A stretch of DNA of 64,000 nt from Ariolimax columbianus (taxonomy: Eukaryota > Mollusca > Gastropoda > Stylommatophora > Arionidae). Within the stretch, counting starts at the first letter, position 1. Each line of letters begins with the position of its first letter. Shown one piece after another: positions 55,141 through 64,000 of this stretch. Location of the stretch: assembly GCA_036924085.1 (NCBI GenBank), contig JAVGWX010000005.1, forward strand, positions 100,645,672 to 100,709,671, read 5' to 3'. The translations under genes were made by a program, and so were the position numbers. The notes under the pieces are model-generated. The model worked only from the letters and a program-made list of their open reading frames with translations, was not told the DNA's origin and did no database searches.

Positions 55141-56262
55141 CAGGTCAGGTTAGGTCAGGTCATCCCGTAACCGGTGAGGTCGTTGGGGCACACATGAAGA
55201 CATCCTCACAACTCCACACCATCCCTCTCTGTCAGATGCCGCTGCCTGTGACTCTTCTGGTAGGAGACTGGTCCATTCTTTTATGTTGTCCTCCCATCTC
55301 TTTTTGAGCCGGCCTCTTCGTCGTCTGCCATGCACCTTCCCGTGGAGGATTGTGTTTGCAAGACCATTTGATCTCAATATGTGACCGTACCAAGTGAGTT
55401 TCCTTCTTTTGACAGTTGCCAAGAGATCGTCGAAAGGCCCTATTGGTGTTATAATTATATGTCGTATTTCCTCATTTGTAACTCGATCTGTGTATGTGAC
55501 GTTTGAACGTTTTCGGAAACATCTCATCTCCAAGGCCTGTATCCTTCGTTGAAGGTCAGCTGTAACTGTCCATGTCTCACACGCATAGAGGAATATTGAC
55601 AGGACCAGTGTACGCATTAATCTGATTTTCGTGCGTAGTACTAACCATTTATCTTGCCAGATTTTGTTAAGCCGTGCAAGCGCTGCTATTGTCTGTGCTA
55701 TTCTGGCCAACACTTCACATTTTGATCCTTCATCACTGACAATCGACCCAACATATTTACAACGGTCAACCACTTCAAGTTCCTGACCATTAGCTTTTAT
55801 CTTGCTGTTGAAGCCCGTAGCGTTGTTGGTCATTAATTTTGTCTTTCCAGCGTTTATCTCCATACCATAGTCAAGAGCTGTTTCATCGAGCCTTCTGACC
55901 CATTCCTGGAGTTCTGCTTCTGAACCCGCCAACCCGTCGATATCATCTGCAAAAGGAAGGTTGGTAATCGTTGGGTCCCCTATCTTGACAGTACCAACGT
56001 GACCTCCAAGTGCCTCACTCATAATTCCTTCAAATAATATATTGAAAAGATTTGGAAAGAGTGTACACCCCTGTCTCACACCAACTGATGTGCGAAACCA
56101 GTCTCCTCGCCTCCCATTCACAAAAACTGCCTTAGACGCCTTGTTATACAGGTGTTCAAGGACCGTTATAATATTTCCGTTGATTTTATACAACCTCGTG
56201 GTTGCCCAAAGCGCTTTATGCCATACCCTATCAAACGCCTTCTTAAAATCCACAAACACATG
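55141..56262 (-). pseudogene. RTE-like LINE, 5'-truncated RT fragment with open frame
   Basis: The minus strand encodes 369 residues without a stop, from the RT motif A block FVDFKKAFDRVWHKAL (about 56205-56255) through VGVRQGCTLFPNLFNILFE, LPFADDIDGLAGS (motif C, FADD), the thumb (IAALARLNKIWQDKWL) and a basic C-terminus with HGRRRRGRLKKRWEDNIKEW. The N-terminal endonuclease and RT fingers are missing because the copy starts in motif A. The 3' end carries short GACCTGACCT-type repeats (55140-55162). Style and tail fit RTE-like LINEs, unlike the RNase H-bearing family here. The uninterrupted frame suggests fairly recent insertion. Confidence 0.85.
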
Positions 56263-56594
56263 ATACAGAAACCATTTTATATCCCATACTCTACTTTTTT
56301 TTTACCTCCAAGCAGGATGGCGCTACTAATATAGTTTAGCCGCCTTTCGAAAAGCTTGTACGAAGTATTTGATGTGCAATTGTTCGTGTATACTACTGAT
56401 GCGATAACGGTCTCTGATATAAGACTGGGTTTATTTGGTTAAATGAACGGGGGGGGGGGGGGGGGGGGGGAAGAAATGAGTCAATACAAGAATTGGTCAA
56501 CAGCACTCGGTGATCATTCTTCTTTACTGTATGCCATTGAAACGAGCCCAAATGAGCAAACGATTAGAGAAAGGAAAAGATACCTTAACAATGG
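56263..56594. other. Unassigned spacer with poly-G tract
   Basis: A run of about 23 G residues lies at 56448-56470. No gene was recognised. Confidence 0.6.
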
Positions 56595-56995
56595 GGAACA
56601 TCTAATGGGAAGAAACGATACCTTAACAATGTGGCACATCTCATGGGAAGAAATTATACCTCTAGAATGGGGAACATCTCATGGGAAGAAACGATACCTC
56701 TAGAATGGGGAACATATCATGGGAAGAAACGATACCTCTAGAATGGGGAACATATCATGGGAAGAAACGATACCTCTAGAATGGGGAACATATCATGGGA
56801 AGCAACGATACCTCTAGAATGGGGAGCATTTAATGGGAAGAAACGATACCTCTAGAATGGGGAACATCTCATGAGAAGAAACGATACCTCTAAAATGGGT
56901 TACATCTCATGAGAAGAAACGTTACCTTTAGAATGGGGGACATCTCATGGGTAGAATCGATACCTTTAGAATGGGGGACATATCATGGGAAGAAA
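56595..56995 (+). repeat. 38-bp minisatellite, about 10 copies
   Basis: Units contain GGGAACATCTCATGGGAAGA and AACGATACCTCTAGAATG. Confidence 0.95.
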
Positions 56996-57440
56996 AGCGA
57001 ACAAATTACCAAATCCTGGAGAAGATATAGGTTCACAGAGAATTGATAAACTAAAATCATAGTCTGATAGTTAAGATATGTTGGTCACATCAACAGACCG
57101 AACACCTTGCTGAAAAAATTACGAAAGAAAGGTGATGGGTACACGTGGCAGAGGTAAACAACCCTGTAAGTAGGAGGATAGCATCAACAGATAGACAAGG
57201 AAAGGCAAGTCAGATTGCACTATCGTGTCAAGAGGCAGATGACTTTAGAGATCAAATGCTGCCTACCTTCAAAGTTGAGATGACAGTTGAGCTTAGCTGG
57301 ACTAGGGACAACGACAAAGACATAAGATGCTAGAGAGTTTACCATCGTGGTATGGTCGACAACAGAGTTCACTAACATCATTTGGAAACTGGACACTTCT
57401 TGTCATAAGAAGATGAAGCCTAGGAGAAAGAACTCATTTA
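56996..57440 (+). pseudogene. Possible LINE 3' relic
   Basis: At about 57080-57140 the + strand reads YVGHINRPNTLLKKL, like the (W/Y)xGHxxR block near the end of RTE-like ORFs. The rest is uninterpretable, so confidence is low. Confidence 0.35.
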
Positions 57441-57685
57441 CACATCCACTCCTACAGCAGGGTAACAAATTGCACTGTCTATACATTCACTAACAAACAC
57501 GTTTCTGGATGTGGATATTGATTTATGGAAGTCAATCATGGCCAACTAAAAATGTATATATTTTAACTATGTTGGCCTGCTCCTGCTGTGAAGCACAGTG
57601 GAGAGTTCATTCGCCATTCTTTGGCCAAGTGGTGATTGTTGTAAGCCTGTGTTATTGTAGGATTTCGGTTATTTCATCAATCCAT
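57441..57685. other. Unassigned spacer
   Basis: No feature was recognised. Confidence 0.5.
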
Positions 57686-57905
57686 CTACAACACAGTCTT
57701 CCCTAAGTCTAGTTGCCAGATCTTCCTGTGCTTTAAACGTACAATTATGGTTGATCTAATTTCTGTTCTCATGAGATGACTGAACCATAGGATTTTCTGT
57801 CTTGTTTGATCTCACCACATTTCTTATGTCATTATTTCTCATTGTATCTTTCCTCGTGACATTGATGACTTTTCTAAGATGTCATTTGACATGCTGCGCA
57901 GCACT
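57686..57905 (-). pseudogene. LINE RT 3' relic, minus strand
   Basis: The minus strand reads KVINVTRKDTMRNNDIRNVV (about 57810-57875), parallel to KVFNVTRRERMQNEITRIIV at 42961-43030. Flanks are decayed. Confidence 0.55.
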
Positions 57906-58044
57906 AACAAAATGACAATGATGGTACAACCATTGATGCTTGTGGAGTATAGCGAGATTGAAATGGCATGAAAAGATTACTCACGTGAAACTGTTGGAAA
58001 TAATCGGATGAATGCCAATAGATATCATTACAAGACAGTCTTTG
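57906..58044. other. Unassigned spacer
   Basis: No feature was recognised. Confidence 0.5.
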
Positions 58045-58240
58045 TTCTGGAATCCACTAAGCAAGAGAAGTAGAGGCCGATCGATTCACACATTTGGAAG
58101 AGGGTTTGCAAGAAACATAATGGAGACACGGAAGACATAGACAGAGCTGGAGTGGATGGCTACGGACAACAAGCCTTCTCGTATGTTTGTTGGAAACTTG
58201 TGTTCACAGGGAGCTGAAAGGTGTTGGAGGATTGATTGAA
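58045..58240 (+). pseudogene. LINE 3' tail relic
   Basis: The + strand reads KRSRGRSIHTFGRGFARNIM, then TELEWMATDNKPSRMFVGNL and CSQGAER. This is the GKRxRGRPxxTW...WxxLVGGLCSxGxE pattern that ends many RTE/jockey-like ORFs. Confidence 0.6.
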
Positions 58241-58496
58241 TCTTTCACCAACTTAAAATTGTAAATCAAACTCTAGCCAACGTTTACTGCGAAGTTGCAA
58301 TTCCATTGCTCTGTCGGGAGGATTTGTAGAACTGAGGAATGAAGGTCGCTGATCACGGTAGTCGCCACATAGTCTGAAAGGTAAGTTTTTATTACACACT
58401 CAAGTCTTGTATTGAAAACCATTATGCGTGATAGACGGAGATTTGACGGACCACTGCCTTACCGAGAAAGTGTACTTTGATGTGCTTTACAGTAGT
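58241..58496. other. Unassigned spacer
   Basis: No feature was recognised. Confidence 0.5.
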
Positions 58497-61400
58497 CTTC
58501 TTCTTCTTCTGCGTACACAGTCAAACAGCAACCATTATTTTTTCGAAAAAAGCGGCGGTCATCCTGAGACTCTCGCCACTACCATAGAGCTTGTCTTGCA
58601 GTTCCACTGGCAATGGCCACATCTGCTCTCTCTGATCCCCGTATGTCGGGCAGTTCTGCAGCAGATGTTCAGTGGTCATTTTACCAGTACCGCACGGGCA
58701 TTCGTCGGTACACCCTATCTTCAATTTGTTGAATAGGTGGTACCTCAGTCTGTTGTGGCCAGTGCGAAGTCTGAAGACAACGACCTGCTCTCTTCGGTTC
58801 AACTGGTAATAGGCATCGTTTTTGGTGTAACCAGTATGTTCGGTTTCCCATTTGGTAATGTACCTGGCTTTGATAAGCCGTTTTGACTCTTCGTACGTCA
58901 TACTGGTATCTGTTTGTGGTAGCCTTGCACCTTCTTTTGCCAGTCTGTCTGCCTCCTCGTTGCCTTGGATGTTGCAGTGTGACGGAACCCACTGTACCAC
59001 TACCCTTTTTGGTGCGGACAGCTGGCACAGTTTGCAGAGTGCTGCTCTTAAGTCATTAAGCTCAGTGTTTTTCTGGCTTTTTAGCGCTGTGACTACGGCG
59101 AGAGCATCTGTCAGCAAGACTATGTGGCTCTCATTTTCACTGTGTGTTGCCATTTCTTCCACTGCCGCCCTCAGTGCCTCTGCCTCCGCTCTGAAATTGC
59201 TTGTGTACTTACCAGTAGCGAATGACAGTGTTATTTTTCTGCCATTTGGTAGGTTCAGGAATGCTCCTGCCCCTCCGTTCTGTGTAGTGTTTGTTACAGA
59301 ACCGTCGGTGTATGCATGGGTCCAGTCCATGCTTGGGTAGCTTTTCGTTATGAAGCTTAGGGTAGTGTCTCTCCTTTCTTTTTCGGTCTGGCAGTTTTTG
59401 TTTGCAATACCTGGTATATTTTCTACCACCTCTGGAAATATATCCTGCCTCCAAGTAGGTTTTCGTACAGTAGTGATGGGTTTTGGTGTTGTTAGTGCGT
59501 TTATGGGATCTTCGTGCATCTTTGCTTTGGCTATTTCTGCAAAGTTTCTCCGCTTTAGTTTCCCAGTTCCCAAATTGTTTAGCCTCTGGTACATTGGATG
59601 GTCCGTCAGTCTTCGGAGTTTCTCTGACTGCAGCTGGGCTCTGCAGTCTCTTCTGTCGGTCATGGATTGCAGTTTTGTAATCTTTTCAAGTTCTACAATT
59701 GGCGTTGACTTCATGCCACCTGTTATGATTCTCATGGCTTGGTTTTGAAGTTTGTTAACTTTATCGAAGTTCGCCTTCGCTGCTGTTGTCCATGCCGCGA
59801 TGCCATACTCGAGAACTGGTCTCACTCTTCCAGTGTACAGTTTCTTTAGTATGCCTTCGTCTGCTCCCCAGCTTGTGCCAGCAAGTTTCCTCATGATCGC
59901 CATTCTTTCTCTGGCTTTCATTCGGTTTCTCTCAATCTGACTTTTCCATGTCATGCGCCGATCAAATGTGACTCCCAGATAGGTTGGGTTGTCGTTTGGC
60001 TGCAGGATTTTGCCATTTAGGCTTAATTTGGTACTTTGGGGTTTTAATGAGAGCGAGAATATTGTGCACGTGGTTTTCTCCTCGTTTATTTTGACCAGCC
60101 ATGAGTTCGCCCACTCTTCCAGCGATGTTAGGGCCGTTTGCATCCGATTTCTTGCTATGGTGAGATTCTTTTCAGAGATCCACATAGCCAGATCGTCTGC
60201 AAACATTGAGCTATGGACTCTTCTTGGTATATTCTCTGTAATATCGTTTATATATACCAGGAAGAGTGTGGGTGACAGTACTCCCCCTTGGGGTACTCCC
60301 TGCTCGAGTGTCACCTTTTTGCTCATCTGCCCTTGTATTTGGACTCTGGCCGTTCTTTGTTTGAGGTAGTGGTTGATCCACTTGTACATCTTCCCACAAA
60401 CATCACTTCTTCTTAGCTTGACTCTAAGTCCATCCTTCCAGACTTTGTCAAATGCCTTTTCTAGATCCACCCAAACAGCTACTGTGTGTTTCTGTGCCTG
60501 GTAGGCATCTTCTATCTCCTGGGCTATGAGGATGACCTGGTCCTCAGTGGATCTGTGCTGTCTAAAGCCGGCTTGCTGTGGAATTAGTATTCGTTTTTCT
60601 TCCAGATGACACATCAGTCTGGTGTTTATCATCCGTTCCATCAGCTTGCCGACACAGCTCAGTAGGCTTATGGGCCTGTATCCATTCGGATCTGTTTTGT
60701 CCTTTCCTGTTTTTGGTACTGGTACCAGTATTGCATCTTTCCATGCCTGGGGTACAATACCCCTTTTCCAGCTTTGGTTCAGGACTGATAGTAGTTTTTT
60801 CTTCGCTGTTTGGCCCAGCCCCATCAGCATTTCGTTTGTTATCCCGTCTTTTCCGGGAGATTTCCTTCTCTTTAGTGTTCTCATAGCCTCTTCCATTTCG
60901 CGCATTGTTAGTTTGGCCATCATGTGCTCTTCAGGAGCCGTATTTATGTTTTCGTGCCCCTTTAGCTCTTCGCTAATGTCTGTATGCTTATCTGCAGGGA
61001 CCTCGATGTGGTTTGCTCTGGCATAGTGATTGACAAAGGCGTTTGCGGCTTTCTTACCTGTGATCAAGTTCTCGCCTTGCTTGATAGTAATTTGTTTATT
61101 TGACGGGGTTTCGTCGTTCATGGCTCTGACTAGCTTCCATAGCTTGTTCCCTTCTTTGTCCAGGTTTAAACTTTCCGTTTTATTTTTCCAACTTTCTCTT
61201 GCTGTTTGCTTGAGAGTGTGTTTGTACTTCGCCGCGGCGGCTTTGAGGGCGATGTTTGCCTCCATGGATTTTTCTCGTTCTGCCATGTTCCTAGCATTTG
61301 TTACTGCATCTTCCACTTTCTGCAACTCATCATTCCAGTAGGGCTTATAGTTTTTCCTAGCTCCTCTTGGGATGGTTTCAGTGGCGGCTTGCATTATTGC

Positions 61401-62542
61401 CTTGCTTAGGCTCTCTACCATGGGCTTCATTTTGGTGTTTCGTGTGTTGATGGTTTCACACAGCCCATCTGTCAGGATTGCAAAACTGTCCCAGTCGGCT
61501 CGTTTGTAATTCCAACGTGGGAGCGGTTTTGTTTCCTGTGGGCCTACTTCCATGTCAATGGTTAGCCTGATCGGCCTGTGGTCGCTACCTGCCAGTTGGT
61601 TTAGCACCTGGCGGTCTATTTTATAGTGTATGTCCTGTGTGGAGAAGGCCAAATCTGGAGTCGAGGTTGTATGCCATGTTCTTGAATAGAAGCTAGGGCT
61701 ATCCTCCGGCCTATTGATTAGGGATAGATTTGCATCTATCTCCCAATCTTCCACTTCGTCACCTCTGCTGTCTGTGTCAGAGTATCCCCATCTCTCCGAG
61801 TGGCTGTTGAAATCTCCAACTACTATGCAGTTGGAGTCTCTGACCTCCATACTCGAGAGCGATAGGTCTCTGTTTGGTGGTCCGTACAGATTGAAAATGC
61901 GGAGCTTCGTCTCTTGAGCCATTATGTCAACTCCTACAATTTCTGCTTGTCCGGTGTGATTGACAGGTACCGCGCTACTCGGTATGCTGTTTCTGGTCAG
62001 TATCAGGACCCCTCCTTTGTGGCCTTCTCTATCTAGACGGAAGGTCTGGTATCCTCTGATTGAGAATTTATGGTTATTGTTGAGGTGCGTTTCCTGGATA
62101 CATGCCACGTCAATCTTACCTTCATGCAGGTGGTGTGTTAGGGAAAGTTTTTTGTTAATGACTCCCTCCGCATTCCACTGTAATATTTTGAGGGTCTTGA
62201 GGTTTTGGCCAATAGACGTTACCCCATAGCCATGTGCCTTGACTCCACGACACATGGGTGGGTGACCACCAGTAGTCAAGGGTGGGCCCCTTCGAGGCGT
62301 GGGGCCCGGCGCTATCGCTGCCTGGCGGGTCTCCTCAGGATGAGCGCCATGCGTTTTTCGAATAGGTTGTGCTGCCATCATACTGTGATTTACGTTACAC
62401 TGTTTTGTTAGGCTTGCGGCCCCGTGCATCCGATTTCAACAGGCGTTTCTGTAGGGATGCCCTCCTTAGCCTTTGGCTGTCCCCAGCCTATCTGCAAGGC
62501 AGCAGTTGTTTACGATCGGAGTTTTCTCTCCTATGGAAGTTG
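58497..62542 (-). mobile_element. LINE copy 4, full-length
   Basis: About 4.05 kb from CAACTTCCATAGG (5' end, 62542 on minus) to the GAAGAA tail (58497-58510). Its 5' end corresponds to that of copy 1 (3197). It carries one long ORF and only about 110 bp of 5' leader; no separate ORF1 precedes it. I could not find a clear target-site duplication. Confidence 0.92.
58521..62429 (-). CDS. Intact LINE polyprotein (endonuclease, reverse transcriptase, RNase H)
   Basis: A 1302-residue frame starting MHGAASLTK and ending at a TGA before the GAA tail. It carries out target-primed reverse transcription of its own RNA. An apurinic-type endonuclease occupies about residues 78-290, with Asn86, Glu113, Asp206/Asn208 and the SDHRP motif (Asp283, His284). 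The reverse transcriptase spans about 510-780, with SPGKDGI, Asp655 in WVDLEKAFD, GVPQGGVLSP and MFADDL (Asp745-Asp746). The RNase H is at about 1034-1170, with Asp1042, Glu1082, Asp1108 and the NEEADRLA block. A C-terminal Cys/His motif (Cys1244, 1246, His1255, Cys1260) follows. All catalytic residues looked for are present, so this copy may be competent. One ORF with RNase H and no ORF1 suggests an Ingi-like branch of the I group, by inference. It is the reference for the four defective copies. Confidence 0.95.
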   Translation of the reverse strand: MHGAASLTKQCNVNHSMMAAQPIRKTHGAHPEETRQAAIAPGPTPRRGPPLTTGGHPPMCRGVKAHGYGVTSIGQNLKTLKILQWNAEGVINKKLSLTHHLHEGKIDVACIQETHLNNNHKFSIRGYQTFRLDREGHKGGVLILTRNSIPSSAVPVNHTGQAEIVGVDIMAQETKLRIFNLYGPPNRDLSLSSMEVRDSNCIVVGDFNSHSERWGYSDTDSRGDEVEDWEIDANLSLINRPEDSPSFYSRTWHTTSTPDLAFSTQDIHYKIDRQVLNQLAGSDHRPIRLTIDMEVGPQETKPLPRWNYKRADWDSFAILTDGLCETINTRNTKMKPMVESLSKAIMQAATETIPRGARKNYKPYWNDELQKVEDAVTNARNMAEREKSMEANIALKAAAAKYKHTLKQTARESWKNKTESLNLDKEGNKLWKLVRAMNDETPSNKQITIKQGENLITGKKAANAFVNHYARANHIEVPADKHTDISEELKGHENINTAPEEHMMAKLTMREMEEAMRTLKRRKSPGKDGITNEMLMGLGQTAKKKLLSVLNQSWKRGIVPQAWKDAILVPVPKTGKDKTDPNGYRPISLLSCVGKLMERMINTRLMCHLEEKRILIPQQAGFRQHRSTEDQVILIAQEIEDAYQAQKHTVAVWVDLEKAFDKVWKDGLRVKLRRSDVCGKMYKWINHYLKQRTARVQIQGQMSKKVTLEQGVPQGGVLSPTLFLVYINDITENIPRRVHSSMFADDLAMWISEKNLTIARNRMQTALTSLEEWANSWLVKINEEKTTCTIFSLSLKPQSTKLSLNGKILQPNDNPTYLGVTFDRRMTWKSQIERNRMKARERMAIMRKLAGTSWGADEGILKKLYTGRVRPVLEYGIAAWTTAAKANFDKVNKLQNQAMRIITGGMKSTPIVELEKITKLQSMTDRRDCRAQLQSEKLRRLTDHPMYQRLNNLGTGKLKRRNFAEIAKAKMHEDPINALTTPKPITTVRKPTWRQDIFPEVVENIPGIANKNCQTEKERRDTTLSFITKSYPSMDWTHAYTDGSVTNTTQNGGAGAFLNLPNGRKITLSFATGKYTSNFRAEAEALRAAVEEMATHSENESHIVLLTDALAVVTALKSQKNTELNDLRAALCKLCQLSAPKRVVVQWVPSHCNIQGNEEADRLAKEGARLPQTDTSMTYEESKRLIKARYITKWETEHTGYTKNDAYYQLNRREQVVVFRLRTGHNRLRYHLFNKLKIGCTDECPCGTGKMTTEHLLQNCPTYGDQREQMWPLPVELQDKLYGSGESLRMTAAFFEKIMVAV

Positions 62543-63204
62543 TCTTACCAGACTATCGAGTCTTCACTACTCGTGTCTATAGGGTGCAATGATGATGTGT
62601 GATATATGAGATGGACTGGTTTACCCGGAAGAGAGGCAGTCCAGTGTGTCTGTATCCCAGGATCGTCACGTCCTGCCAGAAACGTAGCATTTGCATGTGA
62701 GTGGGGTATCTCTTTTTCCCTTTATTTTCTTGGCTTCTATGCAGGGATGGTACGCCTAGCATTCCCCGCCACCTGGGGTGTTGACACAGTGGGGCAGGTG
62801 TGCAATGTCCGCTGGTCTGCATCTCTTCTGCGTCCAGCATGATAGTTATGGCTGATAACGTACAGAGGTAGATATCGTAACCGGAGTGCATTTAGCCAGA
62901 GGACAAGCCTGGTAATGTCACAGAGATGTTGATCGCCTGGTGTGCGGACAACTCTCATGGTCAGTGGTTGAGTCTTGACAGTTCACAGTGTGGTGGCTGC
63001 TCTACTGTTTTCGACACCCCGACCAGGTTCTAAGTCTTTGGTTGGTGTTTTTCGCACCCCATCGCCGTATAGGGTGAGTATCAAGCAGTTGTCCGCCCGC
63101 TTTGATTTGCGGGCGGCAAGGACCTCTTTCTGTGGCTCTACCTGATAGGGCTGGGGCGCAAGCCCCAGGTCCCGAGCATGTAGGAGCCTCCCATTGCAGT
63201 GGTG
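62543..63204. other. Unassigned region before the rRNA-like sequence
   Basis: No coding homology was found. ACCAGGTTCTAAGTC at about 63024-63039 resembles the antisense 28S phrase with CCAGTTCTAAGTCGG, but this is too short to rely on. A strong hairpin GGGGCGCAAGCCCC lies at 63154-63167. Confidence 0.4.
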
Positions 63205-63425
63205 CTGAGATTTTGGGCGGGATTTCGGCTTACAAGGTTTCGGCCGTAATCCCCCACATGGTAGCCTCGCGCCCTTGGCTTATCAGCCTGGTACGTGAAC
63301 CAAAGTGTCTGCGGCTCCTCTCGACTTGAGCTGGTTTTCCGTAGCAACGCCCTGTCATTTGTAGGGTAAAACTGACCTGTCTTCAGATCTATTTCCAGCA
63401 CCCGTTCACTATTTGGTCAGACGAA
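63205..63425 (-). rRNA. Diverged 28S rRNA 3'-domain fragment (pseudogene)
   Basis: The + strand matches the antisense of the conserved 3' part of eukaryotic 28S rRNA in collinear order: TTGGGCGGGATTTC, then GTAATCCCCCACATGGTAGC, CCTTGGCTTATCAGCC, GTGTCTGCGGCTCCTCTCGA, GTAGGGTAAAACTGACCTGT and CCAGCACCCGTTCACTATT. I judge identity by eye at roughly 75-85 percent, far too low for a working rDNA copy in a region this conserved. It is a pseudogene fragment transcribed, if at all, from the minus strand. It leads directly into the tandem array that follows. Confidence 0.82.
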
Positions 63426-64000
63426 TTTATTGAGGGCTTTTGTTTCTGCGGTTTCTGCGGAGTTAAACACGATTTCCGTAGCGTTCTTTCATTTGAGTGT
63501 TTGAGAGCTGACTTGTCGTCCGTGAGTCTAATACCAGCGTACGTTCATTATTAGACCCAAACGGCAGTGCTCTCAATTTGTCAGTTGTTCTACAGTATTG
63601 GCGTGTTCAGTCAAATTAAGCCGCAGGTTCCACACCTGGTGGTGCCCCTCCGTCAATTCCCTTAGCAGGACAATCAAGTTTCTTAAAGGGTAGCCCCAAC
63701 AATTTTCGAGGGTCTAATTCCAGCACATGTTCTCTATTAGACCCCACGAAGGTGTACTTTTTGATAGTCATTCTGCAGTATTGGCGTGGTAAGTTAACTT
63801 AGCTCTCAGGCTCCACTCCTGATAGTGCTCTTCCGTCAATTCCTTTATCAAACACTGGATGCAGACAAAACCGAGCCACAGGGGACATAGCCCCAGATTT
63901 CTGGGGGTCTAAGTCCAGCACCAGTTCCATATTAGACCCCAGGAAAGTGGTCTCGGCATGTCAGTCATTTCAGTGTTGGCCGAGTTGAGTCAAATTAAGC
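63426..64000 (-). repeat. About 190-bp tandem array with 28S-like and 18S-like segments
   Basis: Three units and a partial unit run to the window edge. Each has a 28S-like segment of the GTCTAATTCCAGCAC...TCTATTAGACC type (63519-63555, 63711-63745, 63906-63941), then an 18S-like segment. The 18S-like parts are at 63605-63662, with AGTCAAATTAAGCCGCAGG, CCTGGTGGTGCCC and CCGTCAATTCC; at 63788-63848, more diverged; and at 63982-64000, with GTTGAGTCAAATTAAGC identical to antisense 18S. Corresponding points lie 183 and 196 bp apart. Both segments are antisense on +. The array continues past the window. Confidence 0.8.

Noticed and set aside
63205..64000. Functional rDNA unit
   Set aside because: The 28S-like part is too diverged for a conserved domain. 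The 18S-like and 28S-like pieces are tiny and in tandem, not full genes.

Overview
This is eukaryotic, metazoan DNA. It is intron-rich and dominated by transposable elements and tandem arrays. There is no operon structure, ribosome binding sites or bacterial genes. The mix of non-LTR retrotransposons with RNase H, Penelope-like, piggyBac and hAT relics, tRNA-derived SINE-like elements and very many minisatellites suggests a lophotrochozoan, most likely a gastropod mollusc. That assignment is inference; no single-copy marker settles it.

The one convincing host gene lies on the + strand. A long coding exon (33886-36735, 950 codons) encodes a protein with an N-terminal four-cysteine motif, a long Ser/Thr/Lys-rich low-complexity region and a coiled coil resembling the MTCL1/SOGA family. 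It ends at a phase-0 donor. The next exon found is only 75 nt (53362-53436), joins in phase 0 and continues the coiled coil. The 16.6 kb intron between them is filled with minisatellites and element relics. The 3' part of the gene lies beyond the window.

Left third (1-20500): a dead Penelope-like element inserted into an older LINE relic; a 4.0 kb EEP-RT-RNase H LINE with target-site duplications (TSDs) but a broken frame; a perfect 34-copy array of a 30-bp unit; a 5'-truncated LINE copy with a 14-bp duplication; a piggyBac transposase pseudogene; a repeat split by a third LINE copy; a hAT transposase pseudogene split by a related LINE; and a tRNA-derived SINE with an 11-bp duplication.

Middle (20500-53400): tandem arrays, several interrupted by 0.95-1.5 kb elements with LTR-like inverted ends, then the host gene and its intron.

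Right end (53400-64000): more arrays, an RTE-like reverse transcriptase fragment, a full-length LINE with an uninterrupted 1302-residue ORF (58521-62429, minus), and, at the edge, a diverged antisense 28S rRNA fragment. That fragment passes into a roughly 190-bp tandem array whose units combine short 28S-like and 18S-like segments.

The most unusual observations are the rRNA-derived composite array, a roughly 40-nt core shared by the LINE 5' end (including its start codon), a SINE and another repeat family, and LTR-like elements sitting inside minisatellites. All family assignments were made by eye from translations and remembered family features; no database search was possible.
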